DNA from: Amoebidium appalachense
Taxonomy: Eukaryota; Ichthyosporea
DNA: 64,000 nucleotides
Direction of reading: 5' to 3'
Assembly: GCA_963693365.1 (NCBI GenBank)
Contig: CAVNZM010000012.1
Coordinates: 1,922,001 to 1,986,000, forward strand
The notes beneath the pieces were generated by a model. It worked only from the letters and a program-made list of their open reading frames with translations. It did not search any database and was not told the DNA's origin. The translations under genes and the position numbers were made by a program. Shown here in pieces: positions 40,736 to 52,822 of this stretch. Position 1 is the first letter of the stretch. Each line of letters opens with the position of its first letter.

Positions 40736-42389
40736 TCAACCGAGCTGAGCCAGTATGCACCCAAGCGCACACTGATAAAATGGCCCGAATTGATTGGTTG
40801 TTCGGTAGCACTGCCCCACGCACCCACGGAAACGCTGAGAGGCCACAATCCGTTGGGCCGCCTGGCGCTGTTGGGGGCTTGAGGAGACACCGCTGACAAA
40901 CTGTGTGTGTGTAAGGGGGGGAGGGGGGAAGGGGGGGAGCTGGAGGATATGCGTGCGTGTGGGGTGGGTTTGGGGGTTGGTGGGTACCGGTGTGGGGGTG
41001 GGGGTGGGTGCGTGAGTGCGTGTCTGTGTGTGTTTTGATGACGGGGGGAAGGGGGGGGGGGGGGGGGGGGGGGGGGAGGTGGTATTTGCACAATGTTAAG
41101 AAGCAAACAACAACTTTTGGGATCAATACACCAGAAAAAGTCCCAAAAAAAGAGGTGTGGGTAGATGCACAGAAACTTTGCAACAAAAAGGCAGAATTCC
41201 CAGACATTAGTAAACATTTTACAGGTAACATAGCCGCCGCCCCCTCCTCCCCCCCCCCCTCTCCCTACCCCCTCCCTTGACCCCCTCCCCCCACCCCTCC
41301 CCTTGCCGATCCCTCATGCCCTCTCCGACTCCCCCCCCCCCCCCCCCTCTTACAAGCCCCTTGAAAAAGGAAACCTGCTTTCCCCCCTTCCTCTGACCCT
41401 TTTATTCCAATTCGACTCTTTTTGTTCCCCTCAATGCCACCACCAGAAAATAAAGTAAACACAATCAGAGCCCAGATGAAACAGAATATAACTTCTGAGC
41501 AACACGTGGTGTGAAGAAAGGACAAAGGGGTGTTTTTCAAAGCTTTCAATACGTGGATGTTCAGGGGCACTACATGTTATGGAGGGACACAAGAGAGGGA
41601 TGGGGTGGGCGGGCTGGCACGGGCTGACTTGGGGTGGAGGGGGGAAAAGGGAGGAAGGGGAGGGAGGGCGGAAAGAGGAGGGGGAGGGGGGGGGGGGGGG
41701 GAGGAAGGAAACTTACAGTAGGGAGGCATGCCCTCTGTCCACACACCCAAAAAGTACCAAAATTACCACGAGCGTTGCCGTAGCAGTCTGCAAGACAGGT
41801 TTGGGCTCGGGTAACCAGACCAACATCGATCTGGCGGCGATGGCGATTGGAATTTCCAGGGTTGGAAAGTTGGGGCATTGACGGGAAGGAGGGCGCGGTG
41901 GGCGATGTGAGAAGGTCGACAAGGGTATTGAGAGACGATGGGTCTAGGGTGATGCTGGACGGGTGCAGCTGCTGCATACTGGCCTGTTGGACGATTGTGA
42001 TTGGGTTCAAATCATTGCTGTTCGATTGTATGCCTGTGTGATTTCAAAAATGCGGTTCCATGGGGGCATATAACCACGCACGGAGGGAAGTGAGCGATGG
42101 TGGTGCTCTCGGATTGGTGGATATACATGCCCCTGATCAGATTTCCGTTTTTGGAAATTCACATTTTTTTTGGTGGTGGTGGTGGGGGGGGGGGGGGGGG
42201 GGGGGGGGGAAGGGGGGCGGGGGAGGGGGATACAGAGATACTGTAAAACAAGTGAGCTTGTTGGTGGGCCTGCATAAGGCAAAGAAGTTTTTTTTTGTTT
42301 TGATTTTTTCCTAGTAGGGAGGAGGGGGGGGGTCGAGGGGAAGAAAGGGAGTTAGGTTGAAGGGGGGGGGGGGGGGGGGGGAGGCAGTA

Positions 42390-42423
<34 letters not shown>

Positions 42424-42962
42424 GGGGGGGGGATCTCCCTACCATGACAAGAGAACGGCGGGTCGATCCGACGGACGCACTTGCAAAACCCAGCGCCGCA
42501 CGTGCATTCCCCAACCCGACCATCGCTAATCTCTGGGCGAGAGCCAATTGGGAACGGGCTAGATCACGCGATTTGCACGCCTCCTTTGCGTGAATTTTGG
42601 CCCGTGGGGCGTCGGCAATCGTTTCTGCTGCATGCTTTTCGGATTCTCGCGCTCCTTTTATGGTCATAGTCACGTGTTCGATCGCTTCACGGTGGGCCGA
42701 TTGCGAGAGATCCTCTTCCCGGGTTGCCGATTGTATTTTGGCACGTGAATGGGTGTCGAGTCGGGTCGATTGGATACCGGGTCGGGTCAGAACGGAGAGC
42801 ACTGATTGGTGGACGAACATGGTGCCTACTTCGACGTTTGCTCCCAAAATAGCCGCATCGTTGGCGGCGGCTTTGGCTTCGGCTTTACATCTGGTTGCTT
42901 GAGTCTTTTTTTTGTTTTTTTTTGTTTTTTTTTTGGTTTATTGGTGTGTGAGGGGCGGCGGC

Positions 42963-42993
<31 letters not shown>

Positions 42994-43862
42994 AGGGGGG
43001 GGGGAAGGGCGGGATAAGGGGGAAAAGGACGTGAAAGGGGGAGGTGTGGCTCTTGTGTGTGTGCCCTTTTTTGAGGAATTCGCTGTGTGCATGTGGGGGG
43101 GGGGGGGGGGGGGGGGCAGGGAGGGGAGGGAGGGGGGAGGGATCGTAATTGATCTCGGCAAAGGGCAAGGGGAGGCGGGGTTGGGGCAGGGTGGGAGGGG
43201 ATAGGTGAAATAGTAAATAACACGGAAATTCAAGAGGTAAAAACACCTAGTATCGGATATGTTCCCAGTAATTGCAAATCGGTGAAATACAAGTCGTGGA
43301 AATGAAGATTGATGATATGGGGTAAATGGCCGTGTGGGTAACAGTAAGGAGTGAATATGTGCCTGTATGTGTGTGGTGGTGGTGGTGGCGGTCCCCGGCC
43401 CTGGGGGGGGGGGGGGGGGGGGGGGAGAGAAAGGGGAGAGGGGGGGGGGGGGGGGGTGAGGAAGGGATGGGAGAGCTCAGTGAAAATAGGTGCACAAGTA
43501 GACGGGGTGAATGCCGAAAGAAAACGCTGGGCAGAAGAGAGAGAGAGGAGGTGATATAAGGTTGGAGAGGTGGGAGGCGGAGGGGAGGGGGATTAGGCAA
43601 ACGGTTTGTGCACCCCCAGGGGAGGGAGGGAGGCCAACGGGGAGGGGGGAGGGGGTAAGGAAGGGACGAGGGGGGGGGGGGGGGGGGGGAGATACATACC
43701 ACGGCCGGGGTGAGTTGGGAGGGAGCAAGTGGGCCAACGGAGGCGAGGAGTGGGCCCTGACGAGTCATAGTATTCTCAATGCTCATTGGTTGGGTTTGTG
43801 GCTGCGGGGTTATCTGATTGGGTGAGTTGGTTAGAGGGGGTGGGAAAGTTTTTTTTTTTTTT

Positions 43863-43908
<46 letters not shown>

Positions 43909-44315
43909 GGTATCGTGTGTTTCCTTTTTTCTTTCACTGTTCAGGCCTACACCAATCAGGGTTTCCACACACAATCCAATAAATAATACACCCACGCGTA
44001 GAAAAGCTACTGCAAATATATAAACTCGCCTCCACGTCCATCTCTTTTTGGTTACTCTTCCCCCTCCCCCCCTCCCCCAACACACACACACACAAAACCT
44101 CCCACACCCTTCCCCCCCAAAACCCCCCAGTTTGGCCTCTATAATGAGTTTGTTTTGTGCCCATCCTTGAATTATGCCGTACAATGGTAGTGGTTGGGGT
44201 GGGTTGCTGTGATGGCGGTGGTGGCGGCGACGATCTATGTCTGTACAGGTGTCTGTGTATGTCTGTGTCTGTGCGTGTGCGTGGGGAAGATGGGAAGGGG
44301 GGATGGAGGGAGGAA

Positions 44316-44348
<33 letters not shown>

Positions 44349-44462
44349 CTGGCTCGGAAGGGGGTGTACCGAGGACGGGTTGCTTTGTGGCGGCTTTCTG
44401 TTGGCCGTCACAGAACCGAAAACGGCACAAAAAAGGAACAGAAAGATGTTTCCACCCCCCAT
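40736..44462 (-). CDS. Gene A: secreted twin-CX3C repeat protein with coiled-coil exon
   Basis: Family not recognised; paralogue of gene B. Five exons, all phase 0, give 366 residues: 44462-44370, 43813-43700, 42904-42443, 41983-41717 and 40900-40736 (TGA). The signal peptide is MGGGNIFLFLFCAVFGSVTA. Exon 2 is Gln/Pro/Thr-rich. Exon 3 (residues 70-223) is the Ala/Arg/Glu-rich helix shared with gene B: both begin with a Cys at position 6 and Ile-Leu at 19-20, and share AxTIADAPRA-type and CKSRD blocks. Exon 4 ends in copy 1 (C286, C290, C304, C309: CX3C-X13-CX4C, core GNFGTFWV). Exon 5 holds copy 2 (C339, C343, C356, C360: CX3C-X12-CX3C, core FGPFYQ). The exon 4 acceptor was chosen for phase; an upstream CAG at about 42032 is possible. 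Likely extracellular or lumenal. Confidence 0.78.
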
Positions 44463-44800
44463 TGTGAATGGGTTTTAGAGGAGTAGTGAGGTATTTGGGT
44501 ATATCGGCACAAAGTTCAGCACATCAACAGGATTTGCAAGGAAAGCAAGGAAAAGGGATTAATAAGAAACAAAGGCTCGAAATCTGCTTTTATAACCTCT
44601 GTGGCTGGAAACTGATCGGGTGCATGTGGCCAAGGGGAATTGTACGAAATGATGTGCATGATGGTGTGATGCCTACGGGAATCGGTTTTCGTTTTCTGCC
44701 CCTCGGTTGTTCGAGTGAATCATGATATTGCAATATAAAGGGCTCGTGGGAAAAGTCGGGCTTTTTCGTTTTTTGCCCCTCCCAACCCGCCTCCCCCCTT

Positions 44801-44836
<36 letters not shown>

Positions 44837-45274
44837 ACAAAAAAAAAAAAAAAAAAAAAAAAAAAGGAAAAGAACAGGAAAAACAACAGAAACAACAACA
44901 ACAAAAAACCCCATCCCATCCCCTTCTCCTGCATGCTGAAATCTACACTGCTACATAGGCTACCACACCGTCCTGCGAGCCAGTAAACTTTAAGCACACA
45001 CGTTTGTGATACTATTTCTGCCCTAGAGTCCAGGACCGTTGAGAAGGTGGACCGGAGCATGATGATGAGAAATGCTATTGCGTATACATAAACACTGCGG
45101 TCGTGTTTTTAATGTTTTTTTAAAATTTTAAGTTTTCATGCATGCACGACTGCACGACATCGGGTGCACGTGGCAGCCTGCATCGGGGAATAAAAGGGAA
45201 CTGAGAGACCGGGGCATCATCCGTAACCACGTGAACCATAACTCCGTCATTTATATCGTAGTACATAACCACAC

Positions 45275-45312
<38 letters not shown>

Positions 45313-46337
45313 CCCGGGTCCCCATGTCCCCTTCCCTCCTCTATCCCCCCTCCCACCCCGGCCCCCCCCATACACACACATATGCACATACACAAAAACT
45401 TCCCCCATTCCAAAGTTGCGATGGGAAACTATAGTGTGATTTTTAGCATGAGGCTATGCAATCATACCAGAAAACGGCACACATAACACAGAATGTACAA
45501 AACATATTACTAAGTTGTGTGCACACACACGTCATTCTCAGTGAACAATTGAATTTTGTGTTGTGTGGGTATGGAAAACAACATCATAAAAATTAATCTC
45601 ACACCACATGACGAGCGACGTTTTAGTCATTCATTTTGCTCTTGTCGAAGTGGTGGGTTTTAATGAAGCGTGCTTCGATTTTCCACCCGATTCCCACCCA
45701 AACCTTGTACCAAAGTTTGACCTGGGCATGTGATAATGTCTACCACGTGCATGTACACGTGTTTGCACACGTAAACACGTGTATGCATGAGAAAGCACGT
45801 GTATGCATGGGAAAGCACGTGTATGCATGGGAAATTTTACATGGGCACATGTATAGCGTGCCGTCATTCTGTCCCGGGCCAACAGCCCCACTCAAATGTT
45901 GGGGTTGGGCAGTCAGCCTGGCAACGTGTCATCGACCCGTCAGATGCCCCGGGGCCCCGGGGAGGGGGGGGGGGGGGGGGGAGAAGGGGGTTGAAGAAGA
46001 ATAGAAGGACCCCCCCCCCCCCCCTCTGCACTGCAAAAGCCAGGATCGCAGGTTGCCCATAAGGATCCAAGGCCATACTGACTAAAAATAGATACCGTAC
46101 ACGTGCAAACCAAGTACACGTGTTTACACCTTATCAGCTTCGGTAATCTGCTATGTAGTCTCACAGAGATCACCACGAGATCCCGAACCTAATCACCCCA
46201 CACAAGCATGCCTTTTCCTGTAAGCACCCGTGTATAAAACACCCCTGGACTCTTGTCAAAACTCCCACACTCTCACTGCCACCTCTCCCTTCACATCAAA
46301 TCCACAATACACTCCTTCTTTCCCCCCCAGCCTCGCG
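44463..46337. promoter_or_regulatory. Divergent A/C promoter region with CACGTG array
   Basis: Ten CACGTG palindromes: 45167, 45228, 45272, 45744, 45756, 45776, 45796, 45816, 46100 and 46117. The copies at 45776, 45796 and 45816 sit in a 20-bp tandem unit (CACGTGTATGCATG plus GAAAG). CACGTG is the core E-box/G-box bound by bHLH or bZIP factors. A TATA box (TATAAAA, 46233-46239) precedes gene C. A C run then A run (44802-44865) and a C run (45280-45309) also lie here. Confidence 0.6.
44587..44594 (-). promoter_or_regulatory. TATA box of gene A
   Basis: TATAAAAG on the minus strand, about 125 bp upstream of the gene A ATG at 44462. Confidence 0.5.
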
Positions 46338-46424
46338 ATGAAGTACGCCGTGTTTTTTGCATGTGTGGTTGCTGCCATTTGCAGTGTGGCAGTGGCCTAT
46401 GTCGGCCCGGCAGCCCACGAGGTG

Positions 46425-46475
<51 letters not shown>

Positions 46476-46868
46476 CCCCGCACCCCTTCTCTCCCGCTTC
46501 CACCCCCTCCAAAAAAAAAAAACCTAAATAAAATAAAAAGGGGGTTCCTGCACCCAAGGAACAAGTTACGTGAAAATACGTGTAAATGATATATCGACAC
46601 CTACTGTTACCAGAAGGGGGCTCCCACTAGTACTCTTTCAAGCCCTTCTCTGCCCATCCATTGGCATGTGCCTCCTCCTCATCTGGCCATGGTATGGCAC
46701 ACGTGCCCATGAACCCACAAACACGAACACCCGCGCATTGCTCACCCACCCTAATTGACAACCAGTAAGGCGTCCCCTTCACATAAAGATTCGAATAAGA
46801 GTTCGGGCATAATGTTTTCTTTGTGTATAGCTTTTCCTGCTTTTTTTATGTATGTCTTTTTTTTTTTT

Positions 46869-46915
<47 letters not shown>

Positions 46916-47279
46916 ATGGGGAGGGGGTGAATTTGTGTGTGTGTGGGTGGGTGGGGAGGCGGGGAGTGGATAAGGAGAGTTAAAGGTACAAAACGGCGAA
47001 GAAAGGAGACCCTACAGATGCTTCTTCATGCCTTACCAGCCAAATTTTATTCTTTCCAAAGCAGGGTTCACTCGAGCACCCAAAGTTATTAACTTTCGTA
47101 CTGTAACAGTTATAACCGCTACTATATAAAGCAATAGAAAAAGTAGGAACATAGCATTACAGGGTACTACCTGTCACATGGTGCAAAATTTGGTTCAGTG
47201 TATAATAGCAAACCGTATATATTAATCGACAGCAAATCTCCCCCTCCCTCCCCCCACCAGAAAAAAAAACGCATGCACG

Positions 47280-47312
<33 letters not shown>

Positions 47313-47421
47313 GCAAGGTACCCTACTGTGACATGGTGCAAGTTTTGTTTCAGTGTATAGTAACAAACCGTATATACTAACCGACTGCAAATCTCCCCCC
47401 CTCCCCCGCTCCCCACTCTGG

Positions 47422-47494
<73 letters not shown>

Positions 47495-48093
47495 TAAACA
47501 CACATACCCCCCCCCCCACACACACACACAAACACCCACCAGATGGACGATTGGAATGCGCCCCTGCCCTACCTCCTCGAGCCGGGCCCTGCCATTGGTC
47601 CGTTTGGGGACGAATCACACATGCGCACAACCAGGCAGGCCACTGGGCCTGAGGCTATGCCCTCGGCGGCGGAGATGCAAAGGTTGGCCACACAGTTCCG
47701 TACCTGTGTGCAGGGCTGCTTCACGGGTACGTGCACAGTACGTGGACAGTGTGCTTATGTGTCTGTCTGTGTGTGTGCACTGGTGTGTTCTTGTGTCTCT
47801 GTGTGCGTGTCTGCACGTCTTTGTGGATTTTTTTTGTTTTTGTTGTGTCGGAGTTTGCGCTGTGGGGAGGTGTGTTTGTGCGGGTACACATACTTTTGTG
47901 TGAGTGTGCAGTGTAGGGGATATTGGTCCGCAGAAGAAATAATATCTAAGCGAGGTAGGGGGTGGTTTTTGTTAAATCAAGTAGGGCCCCGTGAGCTTTT
48001 CGGGTGTAGCAACAAGATCTGGGAGAGCAAATACTTTTTATTAGCATTACTGTTTGTTTAATTTTCAAGTTTTAATGTTTTTTTCCCCGCGCA

Positions 48094-48127
<34 letters not shown>

Positions 48128-48309
48128 AAGCACTTTATTATCAAATTTGTTTTGTTGTTGTTAGCTTACCAAATTATTATTTTTTTGGGGGGGGGGGGGG
48201 GGGGGGGGGGCGTATGGAAGGAGGAATGTTGTTTATCTAATACTAGAAGTGTGAATAAAGTAATCAGATGGTCCTGATATGGGATTTTAACCGTTTGGAT
48301 ACATCTGTT

Positions 48310-48342
<33 letters not shown>

Positions 48343-48597
48343 ACACACACACACACGTACACCAACACACAGGTGCATCCGGCAACTTCAACAGTCTGTG
48401 GACCTGCTCCGACGCCTGCAACGTCGGCCCTGCCGGGGAGACCCCCCCCACCCCCTCCCCCCGTGGAACAGCTCCCCCCCGAGGCCAGAACATTCCGCAC
48501 GTGCCTCAACAACTGCTTCACAAGCGCAAGCGGAAACTTCGAGAACTTTTGGACTTGCTCTGGGAACTGCGCCCCGGCCGGTGGACCGTCTTCGTAG
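46338..48597 (+). CDS. Gene C: secreted protein with two twin-CX3C domains
   Basis: Family not recognised; divergent relative of genes A and B, lacking the coiled-coil exon. Exons 46338-46421, 47543-47726 and 48373-48597 (TAG) would give about 163 residues. Exon 1 is a signal peptide (MKYAVFFACVVAAICSVAVAY). Exon 2 encodes an acidic/Pro-rich spacer and the first half of copy 1 (FRTCVQGCFT, C83 and C87). The intron splits the domain, and exon 3 continues with ASGNFNSLWTCSDAC (C101, C105). Copy 2 in exon 3 is FRTCLNNCFTSASGNF…WTCSGNC, but it reads in a different frame: one base too many lies between the copies, in the C-rich stretch 48440-48480. Either a homopolymer error or a real frameshift. 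Readthrough in the first frame loses copy 2 entirely. TATA at 46233. Confidence 0.72.
47274..47527. repeat. (CA)n arrays in gene C intron 1
   Basis: (CA)n at about 47285-47311 and 47424-47491, then C-run and (CA)n to 47531, running almost to the exon 2 acceptor at 47542. Flanking segments 47190-47245 and 47350-47405 are near-copies (…GTGTATA..AACCGTATATA…CAAATCTCCCC…), indicating a tandem duplication of about 160 bp. Confidence 0.85.
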
Positions 48598-48935
48598 AGA
48601 GATGTCTTGCCGATAAAAAGTTTTGCATTTTCGTTACTTATTCAAAATGATTTTTTTTTTTTTTTTTTTTTGGAGGATTTGGATGGTGTCTGAACGTGGC
48701 CATGGGGTGGTGACGGGCCTAGCGAATTCTCTGTAATGGCATATGTTCCGACTGAATCATTTTTGGTTTAGGGTATTGAGTTTTCTCTTTTGAACCCGGC
48801 CAGATGTGGAGACATAAGGTATCGGTGACAACGGCAAAACATTCGTATATACGAAAATTATTGGTCTGTAAAATAAAGAGGACTGTTAAGGTTTTGTCCT
48901 TACCATTAGTGTGTGCCAGTAGAACCGTAGACGCC

Positions 48936-48978
<43 letters not shown>

Positions 48979-50460
48979 TCTCTCTCTCTCTACAAACGAG
49001 GCCTTGTATATCCCGGAGGCTTTGCCTCCCAGGTACGGAGACATGTATGATGCGTGTTTTTTATGACCACAGAACGTTCTTGAGCCGACCTTCCATACAT
49101 TCTTGCATTCACATTCGAGTACTCGTTCCTTTTTTTTTTTTTTTTTTGGGGTGCTCTGTCGAGTCCGATTTCATGGAGCTGCTACCATGTGTCACCAAAT
49201 ACCCCCCCCCCCCCCCCCCCCCCCCCCCCAAAAAAAAAGGGGGGGGGGGGGGGGGGGAGGGGGGGGAATGAATAAGGCCACCCATTCCTCCACCCATTCA
49301 CACACAAAGAGACATGATATAGCAAAACAACCAATATCCGTAAATCCACTCCTGCCATACCACGTATTCTTGTTACCGATGTTCAAGACGTTATGGCATC
49401 CGATGATCCCATTTTATAACCGTGACTGTATCACATGGTAGTTGGTCGCAAGGCTTCTTCGTATACAAAGGTGCTCGGGCCGAAAGCGTTATGCAGGGGT
49501 ATACGTGAAGGCATGGGGAAGAACGTATACAGATCTGGCCATCTGTCTATACTACACTTTCGACACTGCCCACATGCGTCCTGTGCACATGTGCAACTAT
49601 ATACGAATATATTAAAACAGACTGATATTGTTGCGTGCCCGTATCTCATTTCACAACGTGTCCGTTATCCAATCCACACGTACTAACTCAAGTAGCCAGT
49701 ACATGTGCACACAGACACGCTGTGTACCTCAGCACACCACACACGAGCAGATGATTTGATACACTGCAGCTCATGCACACACACACACACACACACACAC
49801 ACCGGCAGACAGCTGCACGGAGTCATCGACATGATGCAGCCCCCCCCCCTCCCCTTGTGCATTCGGGTCGAGTGGACGTACGCGTCCAGCAGCGGGAACC
49901 GCTACGCAACATTTCTGAGCAAAAAAAAGTGATCGATGTTTATTATGGGTCGAGACGAAGCTGGTTCAATTTAAACATACAATGATACGAACCCGGGATT
50001 ATCCGGACATCGTTTATTGGACACGAGAGAAGTCGCTACGTTTTTCGGTTCTACCTTAATGTCAGAGCCTGCCCCCCCCAAAAATTTGAAAGGCTATTGC
50101 CTAAGTAGGTAGCGAACTAAAAAAAAAATGAAAACAATGGCTGCTCTGATGCATCAACTCTTTCTAATTGGTCAATGATCAACGGGGTGTAGAAACACCT
50201 GCCTTAAGGCAAACAATAGAAATTGCCGGGTGAAAATCCCACAAGCTAATAAGAAAAATCTGCATCATTTCAACTTACAGGGTAGCAGTCGCTTAAAGAG
50301 GTGCACACACCATCCCCAATCGAATGTGTATACTAATATTTTAATCCCCTCAAAATGACCTACTAAAAAAGGAAAAACGCTAAGCTATAGGTATAACAGT
50401 ACATGTGACCATGTGTGGTAAAAACCGCATAAATATTTTACCAAATATGGTAAGAACCCC
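48598..50460. other. Spacer downstream of gene C
   Basis: Homopolymer blocks at 48651-48671 (T), 48938-48976 (C then CT), 49131-49147 (T), and stacked C, A and G at 49203-49268; (CA)n at 49774-49801. 49.3-49.7 kb and 49.95-50.46 kb are ordinary sequence. No gene recognised. Confidence 0.45.
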
Positions 50461-50597
50461 TTAACTCAACAGCTCTTCAAATGCATCCTTAAAGGCATCT
50501 GGGGGCTGCCCGCCCGACAGAGTCAACCTCTTTCCCTTCTGGTTCTCAAGCACAAAGAAGGGCACGCCCGTAATACCTCGTGCCTGGCCGGCCCATG

Positions 50598-50644
<47 letters not shown>

Positions 50645-51540
50645 AAGTCAAAAATCCATAGTTAGCGGAGAGCAAGAGAAAACAGTGAACAGGTGGCAGA
50701 AGCAAAAAGAAAACGGAGCTGAAAGAGCTCCATTTAGGGGTGGATTGGAGAGGGGGGATGGGGGGGGGGGGGGGGGGGGAGGGGGGGGGAGGGGGGGAAT
50801 ATAAATGTAAAGCATATTCTTCGAGGTCCCGGGGGAGGGGGGGGGGGGGGGGAGAAGATTCATCTTTACCCACCAAGCCAACGGAACCCCCCCCCCCCCC
50901 CCCCCCCCCCCCTTCTCCCACGGTATCTAAACAAACACCATATCAACAATAAAAACCCACAGAAACCGTTTCACCTCCCATGACAGACATGACACAGGTG
51001 AGATAACATCCCCCCCCACCCACACAAACACACACATACCACCAACACCACCACCACCACTCAAAAAAAAAAAAAATAACAATGAAAACAAAAAGGTAAA
51101 AATAAACACACCTTGCTGTCGACCTCCTTCTCCCCCTCTCCGGCCTTCCACCTGTTAATGACGTCATCGGGCAGGCCCACCTCCCGGGCAATCCTCTCGA
51201 GGACCTCGGCACTGCCAATGTCCTCCCCCTTTTCGAAGTAGGAACGGAACAGAGCACCAATCAAATCGTGCTGTTAAAGATGAAGGTATCAGTAATAGAG
51301 TAAACATGGTGGGGTAGCAGTGAGCCTGCACCGACTTTCTTCCCCCCCCCCACCACCACCACCCCCCTCCCCCAACCTAAACCCTCTACTTATTCCCTAA
51401 CCCTAGGTCCCTATAACCTCTTAATGTTTCACCTACCTCCCCCGACTTATACGCCCATCCACTCTTCACAACACACACACACTCCCATTTTCAAAAACCA
51501 ACCACATCTACGGACAGAGAGGGAGGAGGAAAGGGGAGAA

Positions 51541-51577
<37 letters not shown>

Positions 51578-52791
51578 GTAGGGGGAGGGAGCTAAGTGTA
51601 AGGACACTGAGGAGGAGAGAATAGACCAATTCGCGCAAGTGTGTGTGTATTGAAAAACCAACCACATCTACGGACAGGGAGGGAGGAGGAAAGGGGAGAA
51701 GGGGGGGGGGGGGGAGGGAGTAGGAGGTAGCTAAGTGCAAGGACACTGAGGAGGAGAGAATAGACCAATTCGCGCAAGTGTGTGTGTATGTGTGTGGGTG
51801 TGTGGGAGGGGGGGGGAGGGGGGGGGGGGGGGGAACAAAAGAGCAGAGGGATGCGGTGGTGGTGGTGATGGGTTTGGCAGCAGGAGGGGAAAGAGGGGGG
51901 GGGGGGGGGGGGGGAGGGGGGGAGGGGGGTAGGGGGCTATAAACCCACCTGCTTGCCAGTAGAGACTGCCAACTCAGACAAACGATGGCTAGAGCTCGTG
52001 TTCACCACCTTCCTCTCGTTTGTGAACTTGATTCCCAGCGCATACGCATCTGCTGCTTGCTGAAGCCGACCCCCCATGCGTTGAAATGTCCCCGGACCAT
52101 ATTTCTGATCGATGTATTCTTGAAGACCAACAGACTCTCCCGGTTTGGGAAAGCCCTTGTTCAGGAAAAACGGCTGTAGTACTTAAAGTGAGACAAGTGT
52201 ATGCTTGTGGTCCAGTAGAAAGGGAGGAAGGGGGGGGGGGGGGGGGAAGGGCGGAAAGAGGGGGGGGGGGGGGGGAGAGGGGGTGGAAGACGACGAGCGA
52301 ACCGGCCAGGGAACTGAGATGGGCGGCGGGAAGGGGGAGGGGGGAGGGAGGGATTTTAGAGGGGGAGGGGGAGGGGGGGGGGGGGAGAAGGGATGACTAA
52401 GGAAGTGAAGCGTAAGGGAAAGAAGAAAGAAGACAGATCTGGGTAAGTGGACGAGTGGACGAGACCAAAGGAGGAAGGGAGAAACAGTAGCAGAAAGAGG
52501 ACGGAGAGTGTAACCAGAGAAAACAAAAAAATGTTCGTGGTGGTTTGATTATAGAAAGGAGGGGGTGGGGTGGGGGTGGGGTGGGGGGGGGGGGGAGGGG
52601 GAGGGAGGGAGAGAAAGAATAAGAAAGGGAGGAATCCGAAAAGGGTCTGGCAAAGAATAGAGGAGGGCTGTCCAAAAACAAAAGAACCACAGTAAGTGCG
52701 GGGTGGGTGGGGAATGGGCGGGTGAATGAGTGGGTGGGTATGTGCACAGGTCATTGTGGTGAGATCGATGGGGTGGGCGGGGTTTTTTTTT

Positions 52792-52822
<31 letters not shown>

